61,114 nt of DNA from Enterenecus faecium (GCA_018713215.1 DVFO01000009.1:1-61114), one strand, 5' to 3'; shown: positions 41,771 through 49,273, counted from the stretch's first letter. Numbers and translations are program-made. The notes: a model not told the origin generated them from the letters alone.

Positions 41771-42454
41771 GTGAAACTCTTGCTGCGTATCACCAAGATT
41801 TTTACCTGCATTGTGCTGGCGTGCACGGTGCTGGGCATTGTGTCTGTATTTGCCATCAACGCACGGGTCACCCATGTGGGGGGTGAGCGGATTCTCACCG
41901 CTGAACAGGCCGCAGACCTGACCGATGTGGACTGCATTCTGGTACTGGGTTGCGGCGTCAAGGCCGATGGCACCCCCAGTCTCATGCTGGCGGATCGTCT
42001 GGAGCGGGGCGTGGAACTCTATGAGCTAAATGTGGCGCCGAAGCTTCTGATGAGCGGCGATCACGGACGGGAAGGTTACGATGAAGTGAACGCCATGAAG
42101 CAGTATGCCATGGACGCCGGCGTTCCGTCCTCCGACATCTTTATGGACCACGCCGGATTTTCCACCTATGAGAGCATGTACCGGGCAAAGGAGATCTTCC
42201 AAGCCCAGAAGGTGGTCATTGTCTCCCAGGAATACCACCTGTATCGGGCCATCTACATTGCCCAGGCTCTGGGGCTGGATGCCTATGGAGTCGCCGCCGA
42301 CGGGGAGGACTACGCAGGGCAGTGGCAGAGAGATGCACGGGAAGTCCTGGCTCGGGTCAAAGATTTCTTTACCTCCATCTGGAAGCCTGAGCCTACTTAT
42401 CTAGGCGAAGCCATTCCCGTCAGTGGAGACGGAGATGTGACCAATGACGGTTAA
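41771..42454 (+). CDS. YdcF/SanA-family membrane protein
   Basis: This 227-residue protein has one N-terminal helix (IFTCIVLACTVLGIVSVFAI) and a DUF218 domain with CILVLGCGVKADGTPS, LLMSGDHGREGYDEVNAMKQYA, DHAGFSTYESMYRAKEIF and VSQEYHLYRA. SanA-type proteins influence the envelope barrier and vancomycin sensitivity in enterobacteria; the biochemical reaction is unknown. The frame opens with GTG at 41771, after AAAGGGGGAAG. Confidence 0.85.
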   Translation: MKLLLRITKIFTCIVLACTVLGIVSVFAINARVTHVGGERILTAEQAADLTDVDCILVLGCGVKADGTPSLMLADRLERGVELYELNVAPKLLMSGDHGREGYDEVNAMKQYAMDAGVPSSDIFMDHAGFSTYESMYRAKEIFQAQKVVIVSQEYHLYRAIYIAQALGLDAYGVAADGEDYAGQWQRDAREVLARVKDFFTSIWKPEPTYLGEAIPVSGDGDVTNDG

Positions 42455-42460
42455 CCTCTG

Positions 42461-42508
42461 GGGCGGCGGGGCAGTTTTGAGCCCCGCCGCCTGGGCGAAA
42501 AATTTTTT
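42461..42508 (+). terminator. Terminator after the ydcF-like gene
   Basis: GGCGGCGGGGC pairs with GCCCCGCCGCC around AGTTTTGA. A T-run (TTTTTT) begins about ten bases after the stem, so the fit is imperfect. Confidence 0.6.
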
Positions 42509-42529
42509 CAAGAAAACGCAAATTCCCTC

Positions 42530-42558
42530 TTGCATTTTTCTTTCTCGCATGCTAATAT
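42530..42558 (+). promoter_or_regulatory. tRNA-Pro promoter
   Basis: TTGCAT (42530-42535), a 17-base spacer and TAATAT (42553-42558) lie about 35 bases before the tRNA, which therefore has its own promoter inside the element. Confidence 0.7.
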
Positions 42559-42592
42559 ATCTAAGGTCAATCGGCCAAGCAAAATTAAACAT

Positions 42593-42669
42593 CCGGGTGT
42601 GGCGAAGTTTGGTATCGCGCTTGACTGGGGGTCAAGAGGCCGCAGGTTCAAGTCCTGTCACTCGGACCA
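42593..42669 (+). tRNA. tRNA-Pro (anticodon GGG)
   Basis: The 77-base cloverleaf has acceptor CCGGGTG/CACTCGG, with a G·T pair, discriminator A and encoded CCA. The anticodon arm CTTGA-CTGGGGG-TCAAG gives anticodon GGG (reads CCC/CCU). The T arm contains GGTTCAAGTCC. It lies 83 bases inside the right end of the cotJC element, between its own promoter and terminator. Confidence 0.95.
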
Positions 42670-42671
42670 AT

Positions 42672-42711
42672 AAAAAAGACACCATCGACAAAGGTCGGTG
42701 GTGTCTTTTTT
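42672..42711 (+). terminator. tRNA-Pro terminator
   Basis: AAAAAGACACCA pairs with TGGTGTCTTTTT, enclosing a short TCGAC/GTCGG stem. Confidence 0.9.
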
Positions 42712-42752
42712 ATTGCCTCGGCTGGCTGTGTGAACCTACACCTTGCATGGTA

Positions 42753-42771
42753 TCATTTTGACCCTTCTGTA
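42753..42771 (-). repeat. Right end repeat (att half-site)
   Basis: The minus strand reads TACAGAAGGGTCAAAATGA, a perfect inverted copy of 35589-35607. The core CC (GG on the cotJC strand) follows at 42772-42773. Confidence 0.93.
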
Positions 42772-42956
42772 CCGATATCGGTGAGTAGCCCTTTCAGCTC
42801 TGGCCATGGCATGGAATACCGCTGGCTGAGATAGCGCAGGGAAGCACCCAGTTCGCCGTCTGGGCCACCGTATTGACTGATAATCAGGGCAGCCAGCTTG
42901 GGATTGGTGTTCTTGATGCGCACGGGGTACTGTAGCTTTTTCTCATAGACAAACAT
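42753..42956 (-). CDS. cotJC: cotJC 5' part (interrupted)
   Basis: The minus strand encodes the CotJC N-terminus (MFVYEKKLQYPVRIKNTNPK ... GLLTDI, 61 codons), then enters the element and ends GTEGSK-stop. CotJC is a dinuclear-manganese-catalase-like protein of the spore coat. The true gene continues at 35588, and deletion of the element restores the GTEELGHLE ligand motif in frame. It directly follows the fused cotJA-cotJB gene, whose stop lies at its start codon. The protein made without excision lacks most metal ligands and is surely inactive. Confidence 0.92.
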   Translation of the reverse strand: MFVYEKKLQYPVRIKNTNPKLAALIISQYGGPDGELGASLRYLSQRYSMPWPELKGLLTDIGTEGSK

Positions 42957-43414
42957 CAGCGCATTCCTCCTTCCTGACGATACTCCCAGGGCCAGGGGTC
43001 ATTGAGCCAGGTGTACTGGTCCTGATTGGCCGCCGCCTGCTGGGTGAGTGGCCCATACATGGCCTCGTAACGGCGTCGGCCCTCCTTGGCCAGCTTGGCA
43101 TACTCCCGGAAGAGGTCGAACGCCTCTTTGTCCTGGGGGTGGGTGTCCAGATACAGGCCCAGCTCGGTGAGGACAAAACTCAAGGCCTGGAGCTCCAAGG
43201 CCCCAGTCTGGGCCGGAGTGGCCGCCACTGCGTTGATCTGGAAGGGCAGATTCAGGCCGGGAAACAGGGTGCCGTTGGCCAGAGCGTCCTGCTGGGAATA
43301 GGTCTGGCTCCCGTTCTGCTGAAACGGAACATAGGGGACCGCCAAGGGCGCGCAGGATGGGAGTGTCCCCATCCCGTCACCGCAGGGGCGGTTGGTGGGT
43401 TCGTTCATATTCAA
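42956..43414 (-). CDS. Fused CotJA-CotJB spore-coat protein
   Basis: This protein of about 150 residues joins a CotJA-like part (CGDGMGTLPSCAPLAVPYVPFQQ ... ALANGTLFPGLNLPF) to a CotJB-like part (QALSFVLTELGLYLDTHPQDKEAFDLF ... YTWLNDPWPWEY). In Bacillus these are separate genes cotJA and cotJB before cotJC. The start is probably the TTG at 43414 (GAGGAGG eight bases upstream) or the ATG at 43408; codons farther upstream are not conserved. Expression is expected in the mother cell during sporulation. Confidence 0.85.
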   Translation of the reverse strand: MNMNEPTNRPCGDGMGTLPSCAPLAVPYVPFQQNGSQTYSQQDALANGTLFPGLNLPFQINAVAATPAQTGALELQALSFVLTELGLYLDTHPQDKEAFDLFREYAKLAKEGRRRYEAMYGPLTQQAAANQDQYTWLNDPWPWEYRQEGGMR

Positions 43415-43506
43415 AAGAATAGCCTCCTCAAACATTTTAGCATCACATGCCACATCATCCTATGCCATCCTCACCCAGGTTGACAGCCACCCGCAAAAAC
43501 TGCATA

Positions 43507-43535
43507 TTGAAATGCTGTGAAAACTGTGGTACAAT
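43507..43535 (+). promoter_or_regulatory. scfA promoter
   Basis: TTGAAA (43507-43512), a 17-base spacer and TACAAT (43530-43535) lead to a start near 43542, about 25 bases before the SCIFF gene. Confidence 0.8.
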
Positions 43536-43566
43536 GCCATTAAATAAGCTGAATGGAGGGATATCC

Positions 43567-43710
43567 ATGACTCACGTCAAGACTCTCAACGGTGCTACTC
43601 TGAAGCAGAGCGCTGCTCACGGTGGCTGCGGCGAGTGCCAGACCTCTTGCCAGTCCGCTTGCAAGACTTCCTGCACTGTCGCCAATCAGAAGTGTGAGAA
43701 CAATCACTAA
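43567..43710 (+). CDS. scfA: SCIFF peptide (six-cysteine ranthipeptide precursor)
   Basis: This 47-residue peptide begins MTHVKTLNGATLKQSAAHGG, and its C-terminal half has six cysteines (GGC, GEC, TSC, SAC, TSC, QKC). This is the 'six cysteines in forty-five residues' signature found across Clostridia. The neighbouring radical SAM enzyme links cysteine sulfur to non-alpha carbons of acceptor residues. The mature product has been linked to signalling or population behaviour in clostridia, but its role here is unknown. GGAGGG precedes the ATG. Confidence 0.95.
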   Translation: MTHVKTLNGATLKQSAAHGGCGECQTSCQSACKTSCTVANQKCENNH

Positions 43711-43728
43711 TCATTGATTAGACACCGG

Positions 43729-43758
43729 AAAGGGTGGGCCTTGTCCCACCCTTTTTCT
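43729..43758 (+). terminator. Terminator between scfA and scfB
   Basis: AAAGGGTGGG pairs with CCCACCCTTT, followed by TTCTGT. It lies 18 bases after the peptide stop and 27 before the maturase start, so most transcripts should end after scfA. Confidence 0.82.
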
Positions 43759-43784
43759 GTGTGTTTGAAGGAGAACTAATTATT

Positions 43785-45146
43785 ATGGTACATACTTTTC
43801 ACTGTTTGGATGCGAATATCGCGGTGGATGTGAACAGCGGTGCCGTTCATGTGCTGGACCAGACCGCTTACGACCTGCTGTCCCTGCTGGACGGCCCCAT
43901 GGCAGAGCACTGCCCGGACGAGGTGGCCGCCAAGTTGCCCCAGTACGACCGCGAGTCTCTCAACTGCGCCTGGGACGATCTCTACCAGCTGCAGCAGCAG
44001 GGGCTTCTCTTCACGGACGATACCTACATCGACCCTGAGGCCGCTGTGCTCATGCAGAAGGACGCCCCCGTCAAGGCCCTGTGTCTCCACGTCTCCCACG
44101 ACTGCAACCTGCGCTGCAAGTACTGCTTTGCCTCCACCGGCGACTTTGGTACCGGTCACCGCATGACCATGAATGTGGAGACCGCCAAGAAGGCCATTGA
44201 CTTTGTCATCGCCCGCTCTGGCAAGCGTCACAACATCGAAGTGGACTTCTTCGGCGGTGAGCCCCTCATGGCCATGGACACCGTCAAGGCCACCGTGGAC
44301 TACGCCCGTTCCCTGGAGAAAGAGCACAACAAGAACTTCCGTTTCACCATCACCACCAACGGCATCCTGCTGGACGATGAGACCATCGACTACATCAACG
44401 AGAACATGTCCAACGCCGTGCTCTCTCTGGATGGCCGTCCCGAGGTCAACGACAATATGCGCCCCACCGTCAACGGTAAGGGCAGCTACGATGTGATTCT
44501 CCCCAAGTTCCAGAAGCTGGTGGCTGGGCGCGGTGACAAGGACTACTACTTGCGTGGTACCTTCACCCGTCACAACCGGGACTTCGCCCAGGATGTCATC
44601 CACATCGCTGACCAGGGCTTCCGCAATGTATCTGTGGAGCCTGTGGTGGGAGATGCTAAGTATGACTACACCTTCAAGGAGGAGGACCTGCCTGGAATCC
44701 TGGAGGAGTACGAGAACCTGGCCCGGGAGCTTCTGGACCGGGACGACATCAACTTCTTCCACTTCAACGTGGACCTCACCCAAGGTCCCTGTGTCATCAA
44801 GCGCATGCGTGGCTGTGGCGCTGGCTGTGAGTATGTGGCCATCACTCCCGACGGTGATATCTATCCCTGCCACCAGTTTGTTGGCAAGGAAGAGTACAAG
44901 CTGGGCAACGTGTACGACAACACCTTTGATATGGACATCTCCCGGAAGTTTGCCGGGCTGAACATCTACACCCGCCCCGACTGTAAGGACTGCTGGGCCC
45001 GCTTCTATTGCAGCGGCGGCTGCTCCGCCTCCAACCTGGAAGTCAACGGGGACATGATGATTCCCAACCGTTTTGGCTGTGACATGCAGCGCAAGCGTCT
45101 GGAGTGCGCCATCGCCATGAAGGCCCACCGTGCTGGTATGGTCTAA
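43785..45146 (+). CDS. scfB: SCIFF radical SAM maturase
   Basis: This 453-residue protein has an N-terminal peptide-recognition (RRE/PqqD-like) region (about 1-85), the radical SAM motif CNLRCKYC (CX3CX2C), FFGGEPLM, and a C-terminal SPASM domain with many cysteines (CGAGCEYV, GDIYPCHQFVG, CKDCWARFYCSGGC). It installs thioether bridges in the SCIFF peptide encoded just before it. The ATG at 43785 has AAGGAG upstream; the frame extends farther but through the terminator. Confidence 0.95.
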   Translation: MVHTFHCLDANIAVDVNSGAVHVLDQTAYDLLSLLDGPMAEHCPDEVAAKLPQYDRESLNCAWDDLYQLQQQGLLFTDDTYIDPEAAVLMQKDAPVKALCLHVSHDCNLRCKYCFASTGDFGTGHRMTMNVETAKKAIDFVIARSGKRHNIEVDFFGGEPLMAMDTVKATVDYARSLEKEHNKNFRFTITTNGILLDDETIDYINENMSNAVLSLDGRPEVNDNMRPTVNGKGSYDVILPKFQKLVAGRGDKDYYLRGTFTRHNRDFAQDVIHIADQGFRNVSVEPVVGDAKYDYTFKEEDLPGILEEYENLARELLDRDDINFFHFNVDLTQGPCVIKRMRGCGAGCEYVAITPDGDIYPCHQFVGKEEYKLGNVYDNTFDMDISRKFAGLNIYTRPDCKDCWARFYCSGGCSASNLEVNGDMMIPNRFGCDMQRKRLECAIAMKAHRAGMV

Positions 45147-45164
45147 ATTCTTTTCTGGCTATTT

Positions 45165-45199
45165 AATCGCCGCCCCTTTTCGTATAGGGGGCGGCGATT
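45165..45199 (+). terminator. Terminator after scfB
   Basis: AATCGCCGCCCC pairs with GGGGCGGCGATT, followed by CTCTTTT. Confidence 0.85.
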
Positions 45200-45253
45200 C
45201 TCTTTTGCATAGTTTCCCCGGGGATGCATAGGTTAGCAAGAGGTGATGAAACG

Positions 45254-45892
45254 ATGACGCATCCCAAGCGGCTATATTCGCCACGAACATCCCGGGGACA
45301 GGGGAAGCGGCGGGAGAGAGGCCCGCTCTTCTTTCTATGCATATTCTGCCTGGTGGGCGTACTGCTGGGCAGCATTTTTGCTGCGCTTGGAGGCCGTCAT
45401 CCCCAGTTCTCCGACCAATTGACCAGCTATTTTCAGTCGGTGGCCCAGGGAACAGTTCCTCCCGTCTCCTTTTGGTCCACCGTCTGGGACATTCTCTGCT
45501 GGCCCTTGCTATTGGTGCTGCTGAGCTTTGGTCCTCCCGGCGTAGTGGGGGTACCATGCGTACTCCTCATCCGGTGCTTTCTCCTTAGCTACGCCTGTTC
45601 CAGCTTTGTAGCCATGTTCGGCCTCTCTGGCCTGGGATGGGGGGCTCTCTTCTTCGGGGTCTCCGCCATTCTGGTGCTTCCTCTCACCCTGTATGTGGCA
45701 AAATGGTCGTTTACCAACGCCCTGCGCAAATGTATTCCCCAGGAGTCCTCGGCCAAACTCCTGCCTCCATGGTCTGCGCTGGTCTGCTGTGGGTCTCTAT
45801 TTGGTCTTTCCTACTTTCTGCAAGGGCATTTGCTCCCATTCCTTCTCCCAGGTTTGTGTCAAAAGTTGCTCTCTCTGCTTCCCTTGGGCTGA
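45254..45892 (+). CDS. SpoIIM-like membrane protein
   Basis: This 212-residue protein has a basic N-terminus and five or six helices. The arrangement (LVGVLLGSIFAAL near the first helix, a short extracellular loop with YFQS, then WPLLLVLLSFGPPGVVGVPCVLLIRCFLLSYACSSF) resembles SpoIIM/DUF95 proteins. SpoIIM works with SpoIID and SpoIIP in engulfment. The match is by pattern only and it could be another DUF95 member. The ATG at 45254 has AGAGGTGATG upstream. Confidence 0.6.
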   Translation: MTHPKRLYSPRTSRGQGKRRERGPLFFLCIFCLVGVLLGSIFAALGGRHPQFSDQLTSYFQSVAQGTVPPVSFWSTVWDILCWPLLLVLLSFGPPGVVGVPCVLLIRCFLLSYACSSFVAMFGLSGLGWGALFFGVSAILVLPLTLYVAKWSFTNALRKCIPQESSAKLLPPWSALVCCGSLFGLSYFLQGHLLPFLLPGLCQKLLSLLPLG

Positions 45893-45991
45893 AAAGTCCG
45901 GGGTACCCAGTATGCCCTTTCCCTTGCGGCTGGTAGCAAATTATGATACAATAGTTCGAGTAAATTTCCGGGGCAGGGGAGGGAGAGCCGA

Positions 45992-46492
45992 GTGCGGATA
46001 TTGGGGATTGACCCAGGCTATGCCATTGTGGGATTTGGCCTCATCGACTCCCAACCTGGCAGGCAACAGCTGGTGGCCTGCGGGGCCATCAACACCCCGG
46101 CAGGGGTGCGTCTGCCCGCCCGACTGTGGCAGATCGCCACAGACCTGGAGGAACTGATCGGGCAGTTTCACCCCGAGGTTCTGGCGATTGAGGAGCTTTT
46201 CTTCAACCAAAACGTCACCACCGGCATCGGCGTGGCCCAGGCCAGAGGGGTGATTTTAATGACCGCAGAGAAGTGTGGTCTGCCTGTGGTGGAGTACAAT
46301 CCCTCCCAGGTCAAGCAGGCCGTGGTGGGATATGGCAAGGCGGAAAAACGGCAGGTGATGGAGATGACCCGAAAGTTGCTCCACCTGGCCAGTGTACCCA
46401 AGCCGGATGACGCCGCCGATGCAGTGGCCATCGCCCTGTGCCACGCCCGCAGCTGCACCTCGCTGCTGTCCCGATCTATGAACCATACCTGA
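45992..46492 (+). CDS. ruvC: Holliday-junction endonuclease RuvC
   Basis: This 166-residue RuvC has catalytic acids in GIDPGYA (Asp7), AIEELFF (Glu) and PKPDDAADAVAIALCH (two Asp). It cuts Holliday junctions after branch migration by RuvAB, encoded just downstream. The start is a GTG preceded by GGGGAGGGAGA. Confidence 0.96.
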   Translation: MRILGIDPGYAIVGFGLIDSQPGRQQLVACGAINTPAGVRLPARLWQIATDLEELIGQFHPEVLAIEELFFNQNVTTGIGVAQARGVILMTAEKCGLPVVEYNPSQVKQAVVGYGKAEKRQVMEMTRKLLHLASVPKPDDAADAVAIALCHARSCTSLLSRSMNHT

Positions 46493-46503
46493 AGGAGCAA
46501 GCT

Positions 46504-47106
46504 ATGTTTTACTATCTCAACGGAACGGTGGCCCATATTGGCCCCTATCTGGCCGTCATTGACTGCGGTGGCGTGGGCTATGCCTGCCGCACCACCAACC
46601 ACACCCTGGCTGGTCTGACCCGTGGGTCACAGGCCAAGCTCTACACCTACCTCCACGTCCGGGAGGATATTTTTGAGCTCTACGGATTTTCCACGGAGAG
46701 CGAATTATCCAGCTTCCAGATGCTCATTGGAGTGTCCGGTGTAGGCCCCAAGGCTGCCCTGGCCATTCTCTCCTCCAATACGCCGGAGGGACTGGCTCTG
46801 GCCATCGTCTCGGAAAACGAGAAGGCCCTGACCTGCGCCCCTGGCATCGGAAAAAAGATCGCCCAGCGCATCATCCTGGAGCTCAAGGACAAGCTGTCCA
46901 AAGGACAGCTCACCACCAGCAGCGGGGAAGCCTTTGCCGGCGGCGTGACCATCATTCCCGAAAACAAGACCAGCGAGGCCTCGGCAGCTCTGGCCGTCCT
47001 GGGGTACAGCCAACCGGAGATTGCCGCTGCGTTGAAGGGCCTGGATGTGGACCAGCTGACCTTGGAAGAGATCATCAAGCAGGCGCTCAAGCGCATGGTC
47101 CGCTAA
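46504..47106 (+). CDS. ruvA: Holliday-junction branch-migration subunit RuvA
   Basis: This 200-residue protein has the N-terminal OB fold (MFYYLNGTVAHIGPYLAVIDCGGVGY), the helix-hairpin-helix pair (LIGVSGVGPKAALAILS and CAPGIGKKIAQRIILEL) and the C-terminal domain III that touches RuvB. GGAGCAAGCT precedes the ATG at 46504. Confidence 0.96.
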   Translation: MFYYLNGTVAHIGPYLAVIDCGGVGYACRTTNHTLAGLTRGSQAKLYTYLHVREDIFELYGFSTESELSSFQMLIGVSGVGPKAALAILSSNTPEGLALAIVSENEKALTCAPGIGKKIAQRIILELKDKLSKGQLTTSSGEAFAGGVTIIPENKTSEASAALAVLGYSQPEIAAALKGLDVDQLTLEEIIKQALKRMVR

Positions 47107-47122
47107 ATGAGGTGTGACAGAT

Positions 47123-48184
47123 ATGAGCATTGATTTTTCCAACCACGAATACGAAGGGGCGGACTTCGAGCCCCTGGTCAGCACCTCTCTGACCCCAGCG
47201 GACGACGGGGAGGCCTCTCTGCGGCCTCAGACCCTGGACCAGTACATCGGCCAATCCAAGGCCAAGGCCAACCTGGAGGTGTTCATCCAGGCGGCCAAAA
47301 TGCGGGGAGAACCCCTGGACCACGTGCTGCTCCATGGCCCCCCGGGCCTGGGCAAAACCACCCTCAGCGGCATCATCGCCAACGAGATGGGGGTACAGAT
47401 CCGTATCACCTCCGGCCCCGCCATTGAAAAGCCGGGGGATTTGGCGGCTCTGCTCACCAACCTCCAGGAAAATGACATCCTGTTTGTGGACGAAATCCAT
47501 CGGCTAAACCGCTCGGTGGAGGAGATTCTCTACCCGGCCATGGAAGACTACGCCATTGACATTATGATTGGCAAAGGCCCTTCCGCCAACTCCATCCGCC
47601 TGGACCTGCCCAAGTTCACTCTTATCGGCGCCACCACCCGGGCAGGGCAGTTGTCCGCCCCTCTGCGGGACCGCTTTGGCGTCACCCTCCGTCTGGAGCT
47701 GTACACCCCCGAGGAGCTCAGTGAAATTGTCACCCGTTCGGCCGGCATTCTCAACGTACCCATCGAGCCAGACGGAGCCATGGAGATTGCCCGACGCAGC
47801 CGGGGCACGCCCCGTATTGCCAACCGGATGCTGCGGCGGGTGCGTGACTTCGCCCAGGTCACCGCCGGAGGCGTCATCACCCAGGGAGTGGCTGATCGGG
47901 CCCTGCAAGCGCTGGAGATCGACGCCCTGGGCCTGGACCAGATCGACCGCCGCATGCTGTTGAGCATCATCGAGAATTACAACGGCGGGCCTGTAGGCCT
48001 GGACACCTTGGCCGCCACCATCAACGAGGAGTCCGTCACCCTGGAGGATGTGTACGAGCCCTATCTGATGCAGCTGGGCTTTCTCACCCGCACGCCCCGG
48101 GGCCGCTGCGTCACCTACAAGGCCTTTGAACACCTGGGACTGACACCACCCAACCGAGGAGAAATGGAACAACTTTCCTTTTGA
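47123..48184 (+). CDS. ruvB: Holliday-junction helicase RuvB
   Basis: This 353-residue AAA+ motor has RPQTLDQYIGQ, Walker A GPPGLGKTTLS, Walker B DILFVDEIHRL, sensor 1 (LIGATTRAG) and the C-terminal winged helix (FLTRTPRGRCVTYKAFEHLG). The ATG at 47123 has GAGGTG upstream; a GTG at 47114 is in frame but too close to that site. Confidence 0.97.
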   Translation: MSIDFSNHEYEGADFEPLVSTSLTPADDGEASLRPQTLDQYIGQSKAKANLEVFIQAAKMRGEPLDHVLLHGPPGLGKTTLSGIIANEMGVQIRITSGPAIEKPGDLAALLTNLQENDILFVDEIHRLNRSVEEILYPAMEDYAIDIMIGKGPSANSIRLDLPKFTLIGATTRAGQLSAPLRDRFGVTLRLELYTPEELSEIVTRSAGILNVPIEPDGAMEIARRSRGTPRIANRMLRRVRDFAQVTAGGVITQGVADRALQALEIDALGLDQIDRRMLLSIIENYNGGPVGLDTLAATINEESVTLEDVYEPYLMQLGFLTRTPRGRCVTYKAFEHLGLTPPNRGEMEQLSF

Positions 48185-48239
48185 TTGCCAGGTTTTCCAG
48201 AACCTTTCCAGATGCTTTTTAGATTTTGCATAAAAATCA

Positions 48240-48268
48240 TTGACAATCGCGCCAGTTTGTGATAAAAA
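48240..48268 (+). promoter_or_regulatory. Promoter of the sigma-factor gene
   Basis: TTGACA (48240-48245), a 17-base spacer and TAAAAA (48263-48268) lie shortly before the ATG at 48285. Confidence 0.7.
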
Positions 48269-48284
48269 TAAACAAGGTTACAGT

Positions 48285-48875
48285 ATGAAGGACATTGAGG
48301 AGTTGACAACAGAATATTCTGATGAGGCACTTTGTGCAAAGGCCAGAGAGGGCGATTTGACGGCTGAGGAAGAGTTGGTTCTGCGCTATCAGCGGCAGGT
48401 CCGCATCTGTGCCCGCCCCTTCTTTTTGGCAGGTGGCGACAGCGAGGATTTGATTCAGGAGGCCATGTTCGGACTGATCAAAGCCATCCGTGAATTTGAC
48501 CCTAGCCGCGACGCTTCCTTTCGCACCTTTGCCGACGTCTGCATTCGCAATCGCATTCGTTCCGCCGTTACCTCTGCATCCCGGGGGAAACACACACCTT
48601 TGAACGACAGCGTCCCCTTTGACTCCATTGAGGCAGAGAGCGGTTCCAGTCCGGAAGAGCTCTATATCTCCAGAGAGGAAGAGACGGAGCGGATGGAACA
48701 GCTCACCAAGTGTTTGTCTTGTCTTGAACGGCAGGTTTTGACCCTGTTCCTGCAAGGACTCTCTTATCAGGAAATCAGTTGCCACGTCGGTCGCTCTGTG
48801 AAGTCTGTAGACAACGCAGTACAACGGATTCGACGAAAGGTTGCCCCATATTATGGCGATTTCAGCGAGAGCTGA
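48285..48875 (+). CDS. Sigma-70 family factor, SigH-like
   Basis: This 196-residue sigma factor has region 2 (YSDEALCAKAREGDLTAEEELVLRYQRQVR ... GDSEDLIQEAMFGLIKAIREFDP) and region 4 (CLSCLERQVLTLFLQGLSYQEISCHVGRSVKSVDNAVQRIRRK). Length and region 2 resemble SigH, the stationary-phase/early sporulation factor. It could instead be a different small clostridial sigma factor. No anti-sigma gene is adjacent. Confidence 0.8.
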   Translation: MKDIEELTTEYSDEALCAKAREGDLTAEEELVLRYQRQVRICARPFFLAGGDSEDLIQEAMFGLIKAIREFDPSRDASFRTFADVCIRNRIRSAVTSASRGKHTPLNDSVPFDSIEAESGSSPEELYISREEETERMEQLTKCLSCLERQVLTLFLQGLSYQEISCHVGRSVKSVDNAVQRIRRKVAPYYGDFSES

Positions 48876-48940
48876 CGCAAATATTACAGTCCCAGCAGAG
48901 GCATTTCCCGGTTCTGGGCATCAAAAGAGAGGGTATTTCC

Positions 48941-49219
48941 ATGTACGAAGACAAGACTTTAGTATGCAAAGAGTGTGGCCAGGAGTTCGTGTTCACCGCC
49001 GGTGAGCAGGAGTTCTACGCTGAGCGCGGCTTCCAGAATGAGCCCCAGCGCTGCAAGGCCTGCCGCGACGCTCGCAAGGCTGCCGCCCGTGGTCCCCGTG
49101 AGTACTTCACCGCCACCTGCGCCGCTTGTGGCCGTGAGGCGAAGGTTCCCTTTGAGCCCAAGTCCGACCGCCCTGTTTACTGCAGCGAGTGCTTTGCCAA
49201 GATGCGTGAAGAGGGCTAA
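48941..49219 (+). CDS. Zinc-ribbon protein
   Basis: This 92-residue protein carries two CxxC pairs in each half: CKECGQEF ... CKACRDAR and CAACGREAKVPFEPKSDRPVYCSECF. The second is the widespread CxxC-x-DRPVYC-x-x-C zinc-ribbon. The codon use is that of a highly expressed gene. The function is unknown; RNA- or ribosome-linked roles are only a guess. Confidence 0.85.
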   Translation: MYEDKTLVCKECGQEFVFTAGEQEFYAERGFQNEPQRCKACRDARKAAARGPREYFTATCAACGREAKVPFEPKSDRPVYCSECFAKMREEG

Positions 49220-49240
49220 GCCTCTATCTTTGTTGCATCC

Positions 49241-49273
49241 AAACGGAGTTGCCTTCTCGGCAACTCCGTTTTT
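49241..49273 (+). terminator. Terminator after the zinc-ribbon gene
   Basis: AAACGGAGTTGCC pairs with GGCAACTCCGTTT, followed by TTATTTG. Confidence 0.9.

Larger units (their letters stand above)
35589..42771. mobile_element. 7.18-kb serine-recombinase element inserted in cotJC (skin-like)
   Basis: Both ends carry the same 19-bp sequence TACAGAAGGGTCAAAATGA in inverted orientation, flanked by the dinucleotide CC (GG on the cotJC strand). Large serine recombinases cut at a 2-bp core and their attP half-sites are mirror images. The excised circle would carry a perfect 19-GG-19 palindrome as attP. A large serine recombinase is encoded inside. Outside, the two cotJC parts fit in frame. Cargo: two envelope proteins, BlaI/M56, AlkD-like domain, NifX-like protein, Ogt, YdcF-like protein and tRNA-Pro. 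Excision during sporulation is inferred, not shown. Confidence 0.88.

Noticed and set aside
35589..42771. The inverted repeats as an invertible (phase-variable) segment
   Set aside because: Inversion would not change the cotJC halves, whereas deletion rebuilds the gene exactly. The core GG is in direct orientation, which favours excision over inversion.
35589..42771. An insertion sequence or mariner-type transposon with TA duplication
   Set aside because: Assuming a TA target would leave cotJC out of frame. No DDE transposase is present, and a serine recombinase with a 2-bp core explains the junctions.
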